Source of the DNA: Chelydra serpentina
Taxonomy: Eukaryota > Chordata > Testudines > Chelydridae
NCBI GenBank assembly: GCA_037349315.1
Contig: JBAIAC010000054.1
Coordinates: forward strand, 3,472,001-3,536,000
Direction: 5' to 3'
Length of the DNA stretch: 64,000 bases
Positions within the stretch are counted from its first letter, which is position 1. Each line of letters opens with the position of its first letter. The notes under the pieces are model-generated. The model was not told where the DNA came from. It saw nothing but the letters and a program-made list of their open reading frames with translations, and did no database searches. The position numbers and the translations under genes are program-made. Positions 20,730 through 32,655 of this stretch are shown here, piece by piece.

Positions 20730-21030
20730 GGGTATGTCTACACTACCCACCAGATTGGCAGGTAGCGATCAATCTATCGGGGGTCAATTTATCACGTCTA
20801 GTCTAGACACACTAAATTGATCCCCGAGCACTCTCCCGTCGACTCCTGTACTCCACCACCGCGAGAGGTGCAGGCGGAGTCGACGGGGGAGCGGCAGCAG
20901 TCGACTCACCACCGTGAAGACACCGCGGTGAGTAGATCTAAGTACGTCGACTTCCACTACGTTACTCACATAGCTGAAGTTGCGTATTGTAGATCGACCC
21001 CCGGCCCACCCCCGTAGTGTAGACCAAGGC
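20730..21030. mobile_element. Harbinger-type MITE with TTA target duplication
   Basis: The left end is GGGTATGTCTACACTACC and the right end read inward is GCCTTGGTCTACACTACGGG, sharing GTCTACACTAC. Both sides are flanked by TTA (20727-20729 and 21031-21033), the target choice of PIF/Harbinger. The left end resembles the right terminus of the Harbinger element at 12490. The 301-bp body is GC-rich with repeated GTCGAC sites and no coding potential. Confidence 0.85.
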
Positions 21031-21033
21031 TTA

Positions 21034-22539
21034 GACAGTGTGACACTCTCCCCTCTGCTGGACATTATGAGGGGAACAAGACCTTGCTTCCTTTCACCCC
21101 TCACCTCACCCCCCTTGGGATGTCTTGCTATCCTTCAGGGGGTTGTGGGAGGGGGCAATCCCTGCCCCCAAGAGAGCCCAGGGATTGCAGTTGTGCCTGA
21201 CTCTTTCACCCACTCGAACATCCCCTCACTACAGATAACGGTTGTACTTAAGGCTCAAGGGTGAATAGCCACCCAACCTCCCACTCGGACCCCTCTGAGA
21301 GCAAAATGGGACAGGCCAGTTTGGGAAGGTGCCCTTGTGACGGGCATGCTGCTCTAAGGGAACAGAGCTATGTGGATTTTACAGGCAACACTCTCTGCAC
21401 TGGGTAAGGCATACCGAAGATACCAAGTGCCAGGTTTGTAGTCCAGCCCCTGTGGCATACACCGGAGTGTGTCTTTTCTGAGTGCATGTTCCGATTGCCT
21501 TAGAAGCATAAATTAACCCTCACATAAGCCCTTCCTCAAAGAGAAACCACCCACCGGCTGCTGGCTACCAGGAAAGGAAAGTTTCTGCTCCTACTTTGTT
21601 AAAAGAACATGGATGACAAACGCATGAGTGTCTCCCAGCTTAATGACATCCCACCCCTCTACGTTCACTTGCAATGCAACTAGACGTGTCTGTTGTGCTG
21701 CACGGTTTGACTACTCCGCGGCAGACTCCAGACAGAACGCGGAGTCACTTTTGCCTTTCATTTGGAAAAAAAGCACATCTCTCACAACAGTGGCTCTTCT
21801 CGTTGTGTAAGGGCAGCACAGCTTCCGCCGCGGTCCTCATTCATCTTCGTGCGGGCCCATCTGATTGTAGGTGGGCCTTCCAGCATGGGTGCTTCTGGTG
21901 AATGTGCTGCTGCTAAGTAGCTGTGGTTTGCATGTGCCTTTCCTGGCTGTCCAATCTAAGATGGCGCTCTCCGTTCATAGTTGTCTTAGTGTTTATAACC
22001 CAACAGATGTCAATATCTGCTTGTTGTCTCATGTTATAGACGGCTGAGCTGAGGTACAAACTCAGTAACAGAGCCCGTAAGATACTCTGGAATCCTGAAT
22101 CCAGCTCCTGCGATAGCCGCTAGACAGACTACATATTATAGCACACTAACAGAACAGGGCCAGATTACACATGCTGCACTCTTCATAAAAGAGTAGGCAG
22201 GAAAAGTTTCATCTCCTCTCAAAATAAATAATCCTGATCTTTTAAGTCTCTCTTGGCTTAATAATAGAACTTTCTTAGGCCTCTAATAATTTGCATCCAT
22301 TACCTCCTCCTTTTCCTCTCTGTATTTTTTGAGACAGGGCTGAGATTTTCAAAAGTGCTGAAGGTTTGGTCCATGTTTAAAAATTAAATGGGCCGTTGGT
22401 TCCGGCGGGAGGGGTTTGAAAAAAACCAAACCTCTGACCAACACAGCTATGCCAACAAAAATCCATGTGTAGATGCAACGGTGCTAATGGAAGATAGAGG
22501 AGGTGTTCTTACAGCAGGCCAGCAAGCCTAACTTCAATG
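21034..22539. other. Unassigned intergenic DNA
   Basis: No gene or clear transposon. Around 22.03-22.13 kb the order AATCCTGAATCCAGCTCCTG then AGCCGCTAGACAGACTAC vaguely resembles the inverted tRNA-like head of a MIR-type SINE, too decayed to call. Confidence 0.45.
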
Positions 22540-23164
22540 CCAGGCAAACTAGTTGCAACTAGAGTAAAGAACAGCATTATCAGACACACAGATCAACAGG
22601 ATATGTTGGGGAACACGGCTAAAGGGAAATCTTGCCTCACCAATCTATAAGAATTCGTTGAGGGTGTCAACAAACTTATGCACAAGGATGGTCCAGTCAA
22701 TATAGTACCTGGATTGTCAGAAAGTCTTTGACAAGGTCCCTCACCAAAGGCTCTTACGCAAAGTAAGCTGTCATGGTATAAGAAGGAAGGTCTTCATGGA
22801 TCAGTAATTGGTTTAAAGAAAGGGAATAAAGGATAGGCATAAATGGTCCTTTTTGCAATGAAGAGAGGTAAATAGCAGGGTTCCCCAAGGATCTGTACCT
22901 GGTACCTGGCCATATGCTGGTAAACACAGTCATAAGTGATCTGGAAAAGGGGGTAAACAATGCAGTGGCAAAATTTGCAGATGATACACAAAATAGTTAA
23001 GTTTTCCAGAAGCTGGGAATGAGAGCCAGGGGATGGATCACTTGATGATTACCTGTTCTGTTCATTCCCTCTGGGGCACCTGGCATTGGCCACTGTCAGA
23101 CGACAGGATACTGGGCTCAATGGACTCTTGGTCTGACCCGGTAGGGCCATTCTTATGTTCTTAA
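22540..23164 (+). mobile_element. Decayed CR1/L2-type LINE, RT remnant plus 3' tail
   Basis: The plus strand shows GKSCLTNL at about 22630, the ISDLEKGVNNAVAKFADDT block at about 22936 (with the FADD aspartates kept), and then jumps to the 3' tail beginning near 23003 (GAAGCTGGGAATGAG). The tail ends GGCCATTCTTATGTTCTTA. Many stops and indels. The same tail occurs at 42.7 (minus), 49.7 (plus) and 60.2 kb (minus). Confidence 0.75.
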
Positions 23165-26100
23165 TGTTTGTACAGTGCCAAGCACAAAGGGGCTGTGACC
23201 TGAGACCTCTATGCCCTACTCTAATCATAAAAATAATTAATAAAAATAAATAAATCTTAAATGCTCTCAGATTGAGAGATATGAATTTGTTAAATACCCC
23301 ACCCAAGATAGAAACAACTTAGACATGTTCAAACAAGAACTAAGCATATGCTGAACCACAGGACAAATTATTACCCAGAATTAGCACCTAAAGTCACCTG
23401 ACATGCCCTTGAGTTTTCCTTCAGCCCACAGTGTATTTAAATGACTTGAATTTGCATTGCCAAAATGGAGCTTCTTAAAATAAAAACAAAACAACCTAAT
23501 TCTTGTTCAAACCCAGGTTTCTTAACTTCAGCATTGCAGGACATTTTTTAATAACCCAGCTGAAACATCAGATTGTGACCTATCACATCACACTGCATCA
23601 GTCAAATTGTGTTATATCCAGCAATAATCCATTGCAGCTGATGTTACCCAACATGGCAAGCCAAATACAAACTCAGCGCTGGGAATTTAAAGAAAAATCT
23701 CCTTTTAAGAAAGCCACTATTTATAAAATATATGGGCTACTCTGGATGGAGTTTGACACTGTTTTAAAGACACACTAGCCTTTGGAAGATGTGCAATGGC
23801 TGCTGACTAGACATATTTTGGCAGGCAGCTTTGGGTATTTTCTCATGTCCTGTAGATAGTGTTTTGTAAAAAAGGTGCATTCTCTAATTTTTGTAGGGCC
23901 CAAAGTCCTCCTTCTTACATGCAGGATGAGGGAGCAAACTGGCTGAGAAAATGAGCAGGGAGCATGAAAGGAAGGACTAGGATATGGTGCATTCTATACT
24001 TGTCACTGCTACATAGACTCAGCGGCCGCAGTGATGAGCATGCTATAAAAACACGGGGCCTGACTCCACGGCCTTTACTCACACACGGGATATCCTCATA
24101 CTCTGTCATTGGACCTGTTCCACTTCAGTAGCTCTGCTCATGGGTAAGGTACCACGCGGCATAAGGAAGGGTGACAAGGTCTGGCCTGAAGTCAGATGAG
24201 CAGGGCCAGTGAAAAATGCAGACAATATTGCCCAACTGCAAAATTATGCCCCAATTTCTTTGCTTTCAACTTATTTTGTCTGTTTTTTGTTAGACATACA
24301 AAACCTTTCCCACATAACAAGAGTCCAGAAAGATTAAGCACATCCATGAATCCAGCATGCATCATGGGTAAATTTTTCAAAAATGCTTACGTGATTGAGA
24401 AGCCCAAGCTCCAATTTTGAAAGTGGGCACTTATGGACAGATTTTCAAAGGTTTTATTTGCTTTAAGATGCAGATAGGTGCCTAGTGGGAGAGGCCTCCC
24501 TAGGCCTAGCTGCTCTTTAGGTGCATAAATACCTTTAAAAAAAAATCCCTTCAGAACCTAAGTCTCACTGAAAGTCAATTGCTGTGACAATTTCTGGCCA
24601 TCTTTATGACAATTAACCAGAATGTTCGTTCTCCTTTAGATAGAGGTGGGAGAAGACCAAAGTCTTAGAGCACGGATTTAATGACCAGAGCCACAAATTA
24701 AACGGTGAGGAATCTACAGTTATCCAAGATGGTCCCAAGGGTCTAAATGGAGGTGGCCAATACAGTGTCCAACAGCATCCTTCAAAGCAAAGGGAGTTCA
24801 TGATGAGATCAAGAACATTCATTCTGTGATAAAAGACCTTTGGAGTACATTTTAATTCTAAAGCCTGCTATAACTTGTGTGCCTGGCAAACAGTATAAGT
24901 CCCTATTGACAAATCTGCATTGGCTGCTTATGTGCAACTAAGTAGGAAAAATATAAGGGTAAAGCTAAAGGAAGACAGTTAGCAAAGTCACACTTTGACT
25001 TACCCAATCTGCTGAGGTATGGTACCAATACAGGGGTACATGACTGCATAGTAATAAATGGTGCTGATAATCCAAGATTTACCCAGACAGATGCTGTGGG
25101 GAATGCATAAATTCTGGGGATTCCCATGGCTGATTCAGTTCTTGGCTTCAGTCTTTAAGCATGCAGAGCAGACTTTTGGCCTACAGATCCAATACAGCCC
25201 TATGAAAGGAACCTCTCAGAGATGGTGGCATGGAGTCTCTACAGTATAAGCACTGGCTGGTATCCTTCTGCTACCAGGCAGAATTGCTATTATAAGACCT
25301 AGAAGGACAAGTTGTTCTCCTCCATGCAGGAACTGATCACAAAAACATGGACAATATTGGATAGGTGTAGCACAGACTATACTAACAAAGACCAAATTTT
25401 GAAACAGACCAGTTTGTAGGCAGAGATTGGTGAATAATTCACAATGAATAATTTGATTGATTTCCCACCCCCCTCCTTTCTACTGCTGAATTGTCCATGA
25501 GCTGATCACAATTTTCTCAATTGTTTTCTGTATTACCCTTATGGAAAAGTCCTGTAGAATGTAACAGGGATGGAACCAAGAGGCATATATAGGTTTCTAT
25601 AGAAATTATTTTAAAAAACACAGAATGTAATAGATAATATCTAGCTACCTATATGGCCCCATAATCTTAGTTATTGCCTGACTGACTGCTATAGGATACT
25701 ACAGATTTCTTTTAAAAGATTCTCTAGAAAAGTTTGTAGTCCTTTTTACATTAGGGGTGAAATCCTGGCTTCATTGAAGTAAATGGCAAAACACCCATTG
25801 ATTTCAGTGGGGTCAGGTTTTCACCCTGGGTTTTTTTTTCATATATCTTGGAATTATACACAGGAAAATGTTCATGAATTTGGGTCTGTGGCTCATTAAT
25901 GAGCAAGTATTCACTATCTGAAGTTTGAACTCAGGACTCTGCTTCTCTCACAGCACACTGCCTCCTACCAGCTTCTACAAATTGAACAGGAGAAAAACAA
26001 ACACAAAAATTCACCCATTGCTTCCTAAGGTGCAGGGGGTTGCCTCCTCCCTTCTCGCCAACAGAACTCCCCCTTGTGTGGCCATAATCCCATTTGAAAG

Positions 26101-26801
26101 TGACAAAGGCATAGATAACTGCATTGGCTTCTCTGCATCAGAGAGGAAGGTCGCAAACTCCTTGCAGACCAAAGATGAAAAAGCACTCTTGCCTTCAGCT
26201 GTTATCTGGGGATCTGGGAAGCCCTGAGAATCCAACAGCATCCAGAAATGAGTGTCAACCTTGCGGGGGAGGGGAGGCAAAATGGCAGCCACGCCCTGAA
26301 TCTCAAGGAGCAGGTTTCAGCTCCACTATCACTTCCAAATTTCCCCCATTCCACCTAGCAGCACCTTTGTGTTATCCAGACTGAGGCTCGGTCTACTAGC
26401 TTGAGCCAGACCCAGTCTTATTTAGAGTCTGGGAAAACAAAGATTCTCTAGTTTTCTTCCATGGCCATATTTTAATTAGAGATAGTTTGTAGAGGATGTG
26501 AAAGGATGCAGGGTAGGGTTAGGGACTGCAGCTCAGTTTCCAAGTCAAACCAAGGGTTTGGGTTCAGAATCAACAATGCCAAAATCTGGAGAGCTGATTT
26601 TGGTCCAAATTGGTGGACAAACCTTGAGATCACCACTTTAAACTGTGAAAATCTTGGGATCTGTGTGAGAACAGTCATTCTCACAAGAATTCATCCATAT
26701 ACAAATCAGGGCTGGAAACTAGGCCCCTTATAGATTTGTGTCTAAGCCGGATCTAAATCCATGGGGGTATTTTCAGGTCTGGGGATTTAACTCATCCTCA
26801 T
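23165..26801. other. Unassigned intergenic DNA with small hairpin repeats
   Basis: No protein homology. 23.16-23.26 kb is a tail-like repeat with AATAAATAAAT sequence, like 1228-1318. 24.42-24.60 kb has the AGATTTTCAAAGG and GGTGCCTAGTGGGA strings of a known small palindromic repeat type. The rest looks unique. Confidence 0.45.
25753..25829. repeat. Small hairpin repeat (MITE-like)
   Basis: AGGGGTGAAATCCTGGCTTC pairs with the right end read inward, CAGGGTGAAAACCTGACCCC, with CATTGAAGTAAATGG facing CCATTGATTTCAGTG in the middle. About 77 bp, no coding potential. Confidence 0.65.
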
Positions 26802-26970
26802 GGGGGGAGGGATAGCTTAGTGGTTTGAGCATTGTCCTGCTAAACGCAAGGTTGTGAGTTCAATCCTTGGGGCCATTTAGGGATCTGGGAGATTAGTCCT
26901 GCTTTGAGCAGGGGGTTGGACTAGATGACCTCCTAAGGTCCCTTCCAACTCTGATATTCTATGATTCTAT
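26802..26970 (+). mobile_element. tRNA-derived turtle SINE with CR1 tail
   Basis: The order is a tRNA-like head (A box TAGCTTAGTGGTTTGAG, B box GAGTTCAATCC), a short unrelated body (CCATTTAGGGATCTGGGA), then TCCTGCTTTGAGCAGGGGGT and the CR1 3' end finishing TATTCTATGATTCTAT. The last 85 bases match the CR1 LINE end at 52.74-52.82 kb, which explains mobilisation by CR1 reverse transcriptase. A few substitutions (GCTTAG, AAACGCAAGG) show age. Confidence 0.92.
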
Positions 26971-28580
26971 TACAATGGTTTCTGACTGAAGACTAGGGTT
27001 AGCCTGTCTCACTCTGATGCTCTTCTACATTTCCAGCCCCCCTAGCATGTCCTTGCTTGTTATCTAACAGCCTTGTTTTGGTTGTGTTCCATGGATGAAC
27101 CTAGAGGTGAAATGGCCAGAAACCACAATGAACCATTTAAAAGAAAAGCCATAGTGAAGATCAAAACATTTTACAATTAAAAATTGGAGTGAAAATATAA
27201 TTCAAAATGTGAAGGTTCTGAAATGATCTCGGCATATGTACGGAATCCTTTGATACTAAACAAAACTCCATCAGGATGCTTCTACTCTTTAATATTTCTT
27301 GTCTATGCAAGAGGAAAAAAGAAATCATTATAGATACTACCCTTTGTTTCTTAGTCATTTTCCATTATTATACAGAAAAAGAGACAGATCGATAGAGCTG
27401 AAATTTGATGCCAGTCTCTGAGGACTGGGTTCATATTCACTTAGTTTCCTGTAAAGCTTCCAAGTTTATACTTATTTTTGAAGAGAAGGCTAAACTGAAA
27501 GTTGAAAGCCATTAATGATAACTCAGTTAGATTTTAACTCATTCTGATGTTTACTTATTTTGATTTTAATTTACTCTGATGTTTTGATGCAAGTTTGTTG
27601 GCATATCTCCATGAATGCAAGATCTGAATTGTTCCTACTTGGCATTTGGCAGCAGAATACAGAATATCAGTGTCCACCGAACAACCACTTTCCTCAGGAT
27701 TTAGTCCAGTCATTTAATTTCTATTGACAAAGATCTAGGTTCACTTTGATACAAACTTGCTCAGATTCTAAGTTATTCCAGTTTCTTGAGTCTTTAAATC
27801 TCAGAGCCTAAATGACCATAAATACCTCCACATTGGATACAACCATGAAGGATACCAGCATATCAGAAACCCACTCTGTCATGGGCTTTGTTTGATTTTG
27901 AGCCTGTCTGATGCGTCTTTGTGCAAGTGACGCTGTTCGAAATCCACTGTGTCAGTACATCAAGTTGGTAATCAGTCAAAGTGACAGTGTGAGAGCCAGC
28001 TCCCGGTGTGGCATGATATAAATCAGTTATCAGCATGATGAGAGGAAAGTCTGTTTGTAGAACAATAGTACTGATCAATTCACAGTAGGAATGCTTGTTA
28101 GTTTCCAATACAGCATGGAGTGAGTGAGTCATTTGTTTAACTCAATGACAGCCTACCATGTACAGTCAGAGGACTAGTTCGGTGCATCACAAATTGCTAC
28201 TTTGTGCATCAGAAGGCAGTAAACTTCATAGAATAAAAAGTGAAGATAACTTGCTTTTCCAGCCCTCCCTTAAGAAATCTCAATAGGACTTACTCGTGGA
28301 GAACTCAGCATATGCAAAGGCACTGATGATGTATCAAACACGACAACTCAGTGCCACGTGGATGGATGTGAAGTGAAGGTAAAGTGATTGGTCCAACATG
28401 AAGATATAAATGTAATAGCTGTCACTATTAACACTGGGCAAAATGCTGAGGGCCTTACTCAGTTTTTATTGATGTCCCTGGATGATTACATGAGTGAGAA
28501 TCCCTCAGGGTTGGGACTGTGGCGCCTAAATAAGGAGGGATGGCATCCAAAAGCCCTTCCTGGCATGCACAGAGCTAACT
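26971..28580. other. Unassigned intergenic DNA
   Basis: No coding or repeat family signal is convincing here. The 28.39-28.58 kb stretch lies upstream of the broken Gypsy gag, but I find no LTR, primer binding site or gag homology in it. Confidence 0.45.
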
Positions 28581-28687
28581 GGGGAGGCAGAGATAGCTCA
28601 GTGGTTTGAGCATTGGCCTGCTAAACCCAGGGTTGTGAGATCAATCCTTGAGGGGGCCATTTAGGGATCTGGGGCAAAAATTGGGGA
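28581..28687 (+). mobile_element. tRNA-derived SINE lacking the CR1 tail
   Basis: The head and body are complete (GATAGCTCAGTGGTTTGAGC, GGGGGCCATTTAGGGATCTG) and end at GGGGCAAAAATTGGGG. The CR1-like 3' tail is absent, and Gypsy gag sequence begins immediately after. Confidence 0.88.
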
Positions 28688-29060
28688 ATGCAAAACATGA
28701 AAGTATCAGACAGGCTGGTTACTGCATTGGCAGATAAAAACCTTTCACAGAGATACTTAACTTTAACCACAAAGCAGTCTGAGGTGATGAGACAGCAAAA
28801 CGAAGAGCAACTTGCCAAACTTGAAAAATAAGAAACAATCTTAGAAGTGGTTAATAACTGCAGCATGAATGCTACAAGTCATTACCATAAAACCCCTGAG
28901 GCAAGAAAAGAGAACTCCTAGGCTAAGAGGGACAAATTCCAGCCTGCATGCACAAGGTGTGGAAAAAGTCATATCCCAAGAGATGATGCATGTCCAGCCA
29001 GAGGTACATGGTGTAATAAATGCATTAAATATAGACCTTTTGCGGTTGTTTGAAGCAGTT
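28688..29060 (+). pseudogene. Ty3/Gypsy gag, matrix-end and zinc-knuckle part
   Basis: Right after the SINE the plus strand reads VSDRLVTALADKNLSQRY and TTKQSEVMRQQNEEQL, the usual end of a Gypsy capsid, then a stop. At 28941-29025 it reads CTRCGKSH followed by CPARGTWCNKC, the paired zinc-knuckle pattern of Gypsy elements often annotated as K02A2.6-like. The last Cys/His of the second knuckle is lost. Stops and frameshifts separate the parts. The 5' half of gag and the 5' LTR are missing. Confidence 0.75.
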
Positions 29061-29149
29061 AGGGAGTTGACTAATACATAGACAAGAGCCATTGTTTCTG
29101 GGATCTATCACTTCCTAGTGAGTAAAACTGAATATTCATGACAAGACTA

Positions 29150-30250
29150 CTGACTTTAAAATAGACTCAGGAGCTGATGTCACAGTCATCTCAGAAGACT
29201 TTTACAATCACCTTCAATGCCTCCCAGAGCTGAAGTCACCTGATATAGCTCTGACTAGCCCTGGAGTTATTCTGAACTTCCTGGAGCAGTTCACTACAGA
29301 AACAACCTACAAAGACAAAAGCTATGCATTCAGAGTGTATGTGATCAAAGGAGCACACACCAAGAGCCTTCTCAGCCACAGCATGGCAGTCACGATGGGC
29401 CTAGTGACCAAGGTGGAAGAACTGGATGGAATTTTTGGTTATATTGGACTTTTGAAAAGAGATCCAGTACAAATAACTTTGAGACAATACTGAACCATAT
29501 AATGTACCTATATCTCGCAGGATTACTATCCCATTACTTCATAACGTGGAAATTGAGCTAAAGAGAATAGAGCAGATTGGTACAATTCAGAAAATCTCTG
29601 AGCCAACAGCATGGTGTGTCCAATTGGTACCAGTTATAAAGAAAAATGGGGGGAAAATGAATCTGTGTGGCTCTTAAAAGATTTAATGAACCACTTGTGA
29701 GAGAAAAATGTATCCTCCCAACACTGGTTGACTTTCTCCCCAAAGTGAAAGGAGCTACAATATTTTCCAAGGTGGATTACTGGAGGGGATTCTGGTAAAT
29801 TCCTTTAGCCAAATAAAGTGCTAAAGTGACTACATTTATCACACCCTTTAGGAGATTTTGCTTTCAAAGATTACCTTTGAGGATTACCAGTGCACCTGAA
29901 ATTTTCCAAAGAAAGATGGCAGAACTGCTAACAACACAAATGGAGTTGTAGTTTTCATGGACAATATTCTGATATATGGGTCTTTGATGGAAAACAACAA
30001 CAAAACCATCAATGAACTCCTAAGACTAAACAGTTAGTCTAGACTGAAGCTAAACAAGGAAAAATGCATTTTCTGCCTATTCCAAATAGTTTTGGGGACA
30101 GACAATAAACAAAGGAGGAATCAGTCTTAGCCCTGAGAAAGTAAAAGCAATTCAAGAATTGAATGCATCAACTTATGTACCAGAACTGAGATGTATACTG
30201 GGGGTGGTAAATTACCTTGGTCAATGCCTCCAGTGATAAAACCACTGAAT
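29150..30250 (+). pseudogene. Ty3/Gypsy pol: protease and reverse transcriptase
   Basis: The protease shows KIDSGADVTVISEDFYN at 29158 with the catalytic DSG triad intact. RT starts near 29520 (ITIPLLHNVEIELKRIEQIG) and continues with PTAWCVQLVPVIKKNGGK, GATIFSKVDYWRGFW and RLPLRITSAPEIFQRKMAELL. The active-site block at about 29950 reads VVFMDNILIYG, so the second catalytic aspartate of the usual MDD is changed to asparagine. Several stops and shifts interrupt it. The remaining connection domain is traceable to about 30250 (ELRCILGVVNYLGQ). Cannot be active. Confidence 0.85.
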
Positions 30251-30369
30251 GAATTGTTAAAATCCAACACATGTTGACCATGGGGGCTAAATCAAGAAAT
30301 TGCATCCAAAAAGGTACATGAAATTATCTCAACAGCTCCAGTTTTCAAGTACTACAATGTAGACAAACC

Positions 30370-32130
30370 CACAATGGTCAGTTTGATGCAGACAACTATG
30401 GACTAGGTGGTGTACTGTTGCAAAACATGACTGAGTGGAAGCCAGTTACATTTTACTCACCCACTCTCACAGACACAGAAAAATGATATGCACAGATTGA
30501 AAAGGAGTGCCTGGCAGGTGTTTGGGCATGTGAGAACGTTTACAGATATCTGTGCAGACTAGATTCGTTTACACTGATAATAGACCATAAACTGCTTGTA
30601 AACCTCATCAATGGCAAAGATGTGGATCAAGCACCACTGAGATGCCAATGTCTATTGCTAAGGTTAATGAAATTTAACCCAATTGCTAAATACATTCCTG
30701 GGAAAAATCTGATAGTCGCAGACACTCTGAAACAGAGCCCAGCTTTGCACTCAACTACCTGTGAGCACGAAGATGACATAAAGGTGTATGTGGATGCTGT
30801 GGACACAAACAGACCAGTGTCAGAAAAGAGACTTTGCCAGCTACAACAAGCAACATCAATAGATCCAAACTTCAGGAAATTAGGGGCAGCTGGCCCAAGT
30901 ACCTAATGGACACTAAGGAAGTGACAAGACACTACTTTGTGGTGTGTGGACAATTGAAATTGTCAAATGGACTCACGATTAAAACCAATTGCATCATAAT
31001 TCAAAACCAAATATAGGGAGAAACACCAAATGTAATCTGTGAAGGACATCAAGGATTAGCTAAATGCCACGAATGGACCAACCAGTCAGTGTGGTGGCCG
31101 GGCATCAGCAAGCACATAAAGAATAAAGTATCTGCATGTGAACATTGAATAACTAACAGACCAACACAACACAAAGAACCTCCACCAGACAGACCTTGGA
31201 CCAGACAAGCTGCAGATTTACATGAATTCAGAGGATATCATTACCTGATCATCATGGACTATTTTTCCAAGTATACAGAAATAATGGATGTGAAAGACAG
31301 AGCATGTTGCAGTGTTATTGAGAAACTGAAGTGTACTTCTGATTAATTTGGTATTCCAGAACAACTAGTGATGGACAACAGACCACAAGTCACTGCAGCA
31401 GAATTTACGTCATTCCAAACAAAATATGAATTTGAGCATATTACTGGCTCTCCTCATTACCCACAAGTGAATGGAGAGGCTGAAAGAGCTGTACTGAGCT
31501 AAGAAAATCCTACAACAGGAAGATCCATTCCTTGCTCTTCTGAGTTATAGATCAATACCAGCTACTGGATATAGTCCAGCACTGCTGCTGGTGCGAAGAC
31601 AACTCAGAACTACTGTTCCATCTGTGGAAAAGAATCTGTTTCCAAAGGGGCCAGACATGGAGAGAGTAGCCAAAGCAGATAACTCATGAGATTCTTGACA
31701 GAACAAGGAGTAATGGTCTCAAGTTGCAGAGGGGGAGGTTTAGGTTGGATATTAGGAAAATCTTTTTCACTAGTAGGGTGGTGAAGCATTGGAATGGGTT
31801 ACCTAGGGAGGTGGTGGAATCTCCTTCCTTAGAGGTTTTTAAGGTCAGGCTTGACAAAGCCCTGGCTGGGATGATTTAGTTGGGGGTGGTCCTGCTTTGA
31901 GCAGGGGGTTGGACTAGATGGCCTCCTGAGGTCCCTTCCAATCCTGAGATTCTATGATTCTATGATTATGAACACCTTTACAACAGATGGCACTCAGAGA
32001 TCTGCCGAGTCTAGAACCTGGTGACTGTCAAATTGGATGGAGAAAAAGGATGGAGAATTCCAGCTTTCATAAAGAAAAATAATTCAGTGCCCAGCTCATA
32101 TGTGATCAACAGCAGAGAGTTCAACAGAAA
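30370..32130 (+). pseudogene. Ty3/Gypsy pol: RNase H and integrase, split by a CR1
   Basis: RNase H reads FDADNYGLGGVLLQN, IEKECLAGVWACE and LIIDHKLLVNLIN, then the connection FNPIAKYIPGKNLIVADTL. Integrase starts near 30960 with HQGLAKC and SVWWPGISKHIKN, and has catalytic blocks IIMDYFSKYTEIM (Asp), QLVMDNRPQVT (Asp) and SPHYPQVNGEAERAV (Glu). The integrase C-terminal part resumes after the CR1 insertion, at about 31970-32130. Stops are scattered throughout. Its order after protease and RT confirms a Ty3/Gypsy layout. Confidence 0.87.
31697..31968 (+). mobile_element. CR1 LINE 3' end nested in the Gypsy integrase
   Basis: From ACAGAACAAGGAGTAATGG to GATTCTATGATTAT the sequence matches the last about 270 bp of the CR1 at 52.55-52.82 kb ([34 protein letters not shown], then the 3' UTR). 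Integrase coding sequence stops on the left and resumes on the right, so the CR1 landed in the already inserted Gypsy copy. It is 5'-truncated. Confidence 0.93.
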
Positions 32131-32397
32131 CTGACATCTACAGTTTGTTCCTCAGAAAGAACAATCAACAGAACAAACTCTACAGATGGGTGCAGAACAA
32201 TAAGAAGGTGACTCAAGAATTCCAGACTGGCCACAGCCAGTTTTTGCAAATGGACAGACAGAGGACCAAGTTGTTATGTAATTAGAAAACCAGTGCAATT
32301 TAAAAACACTCAACAGACTGATCTGTACTGAACTTCAAAGACAGCGTGAGAGTGTATATTTTGTAAATGGTAGGAATGTAGAACTTAAAGGGGGAGA

Positions 32398-32655
32398 TGT
32401 GATGGAATGCTAAACTGTATTATACTATTCAGCCAGTAGGCGGTGCTGTGTGTAAAACACCTTATTTAAAGCTAACCTCAGGCATATCTGGTAGAGCATT
32501 ACAAGGTGTTATGAGGAACACATCTGGTGTGTATAAGAAGCTCTGTAGCCAGTCCATATCTGAGACAGAAATACATGACACTCCCGCAAAGAGTTTACAG
32601 GGCCAGCTCTTTGATGCCAAAAGAACATGAATGGGGAATTGTAAGTGCAACACAG
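32398..32655 (+). mobile_element. Probable 3' LTR of the Gypsy element
   Basis: A purine tract AAAGGGGGAGA ends at 32397 and is followed by TGTGATGGAATGC, the expected polypurine-tract/LTR junction. A possible TATA-like TTATTTAAAG follows at 32462. The LTR end is uncertain; I placed it at the GTGCAACA string near 32655. No second copy is visible upstream, so the 5' LTR is gone. Confidence 0.55.
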
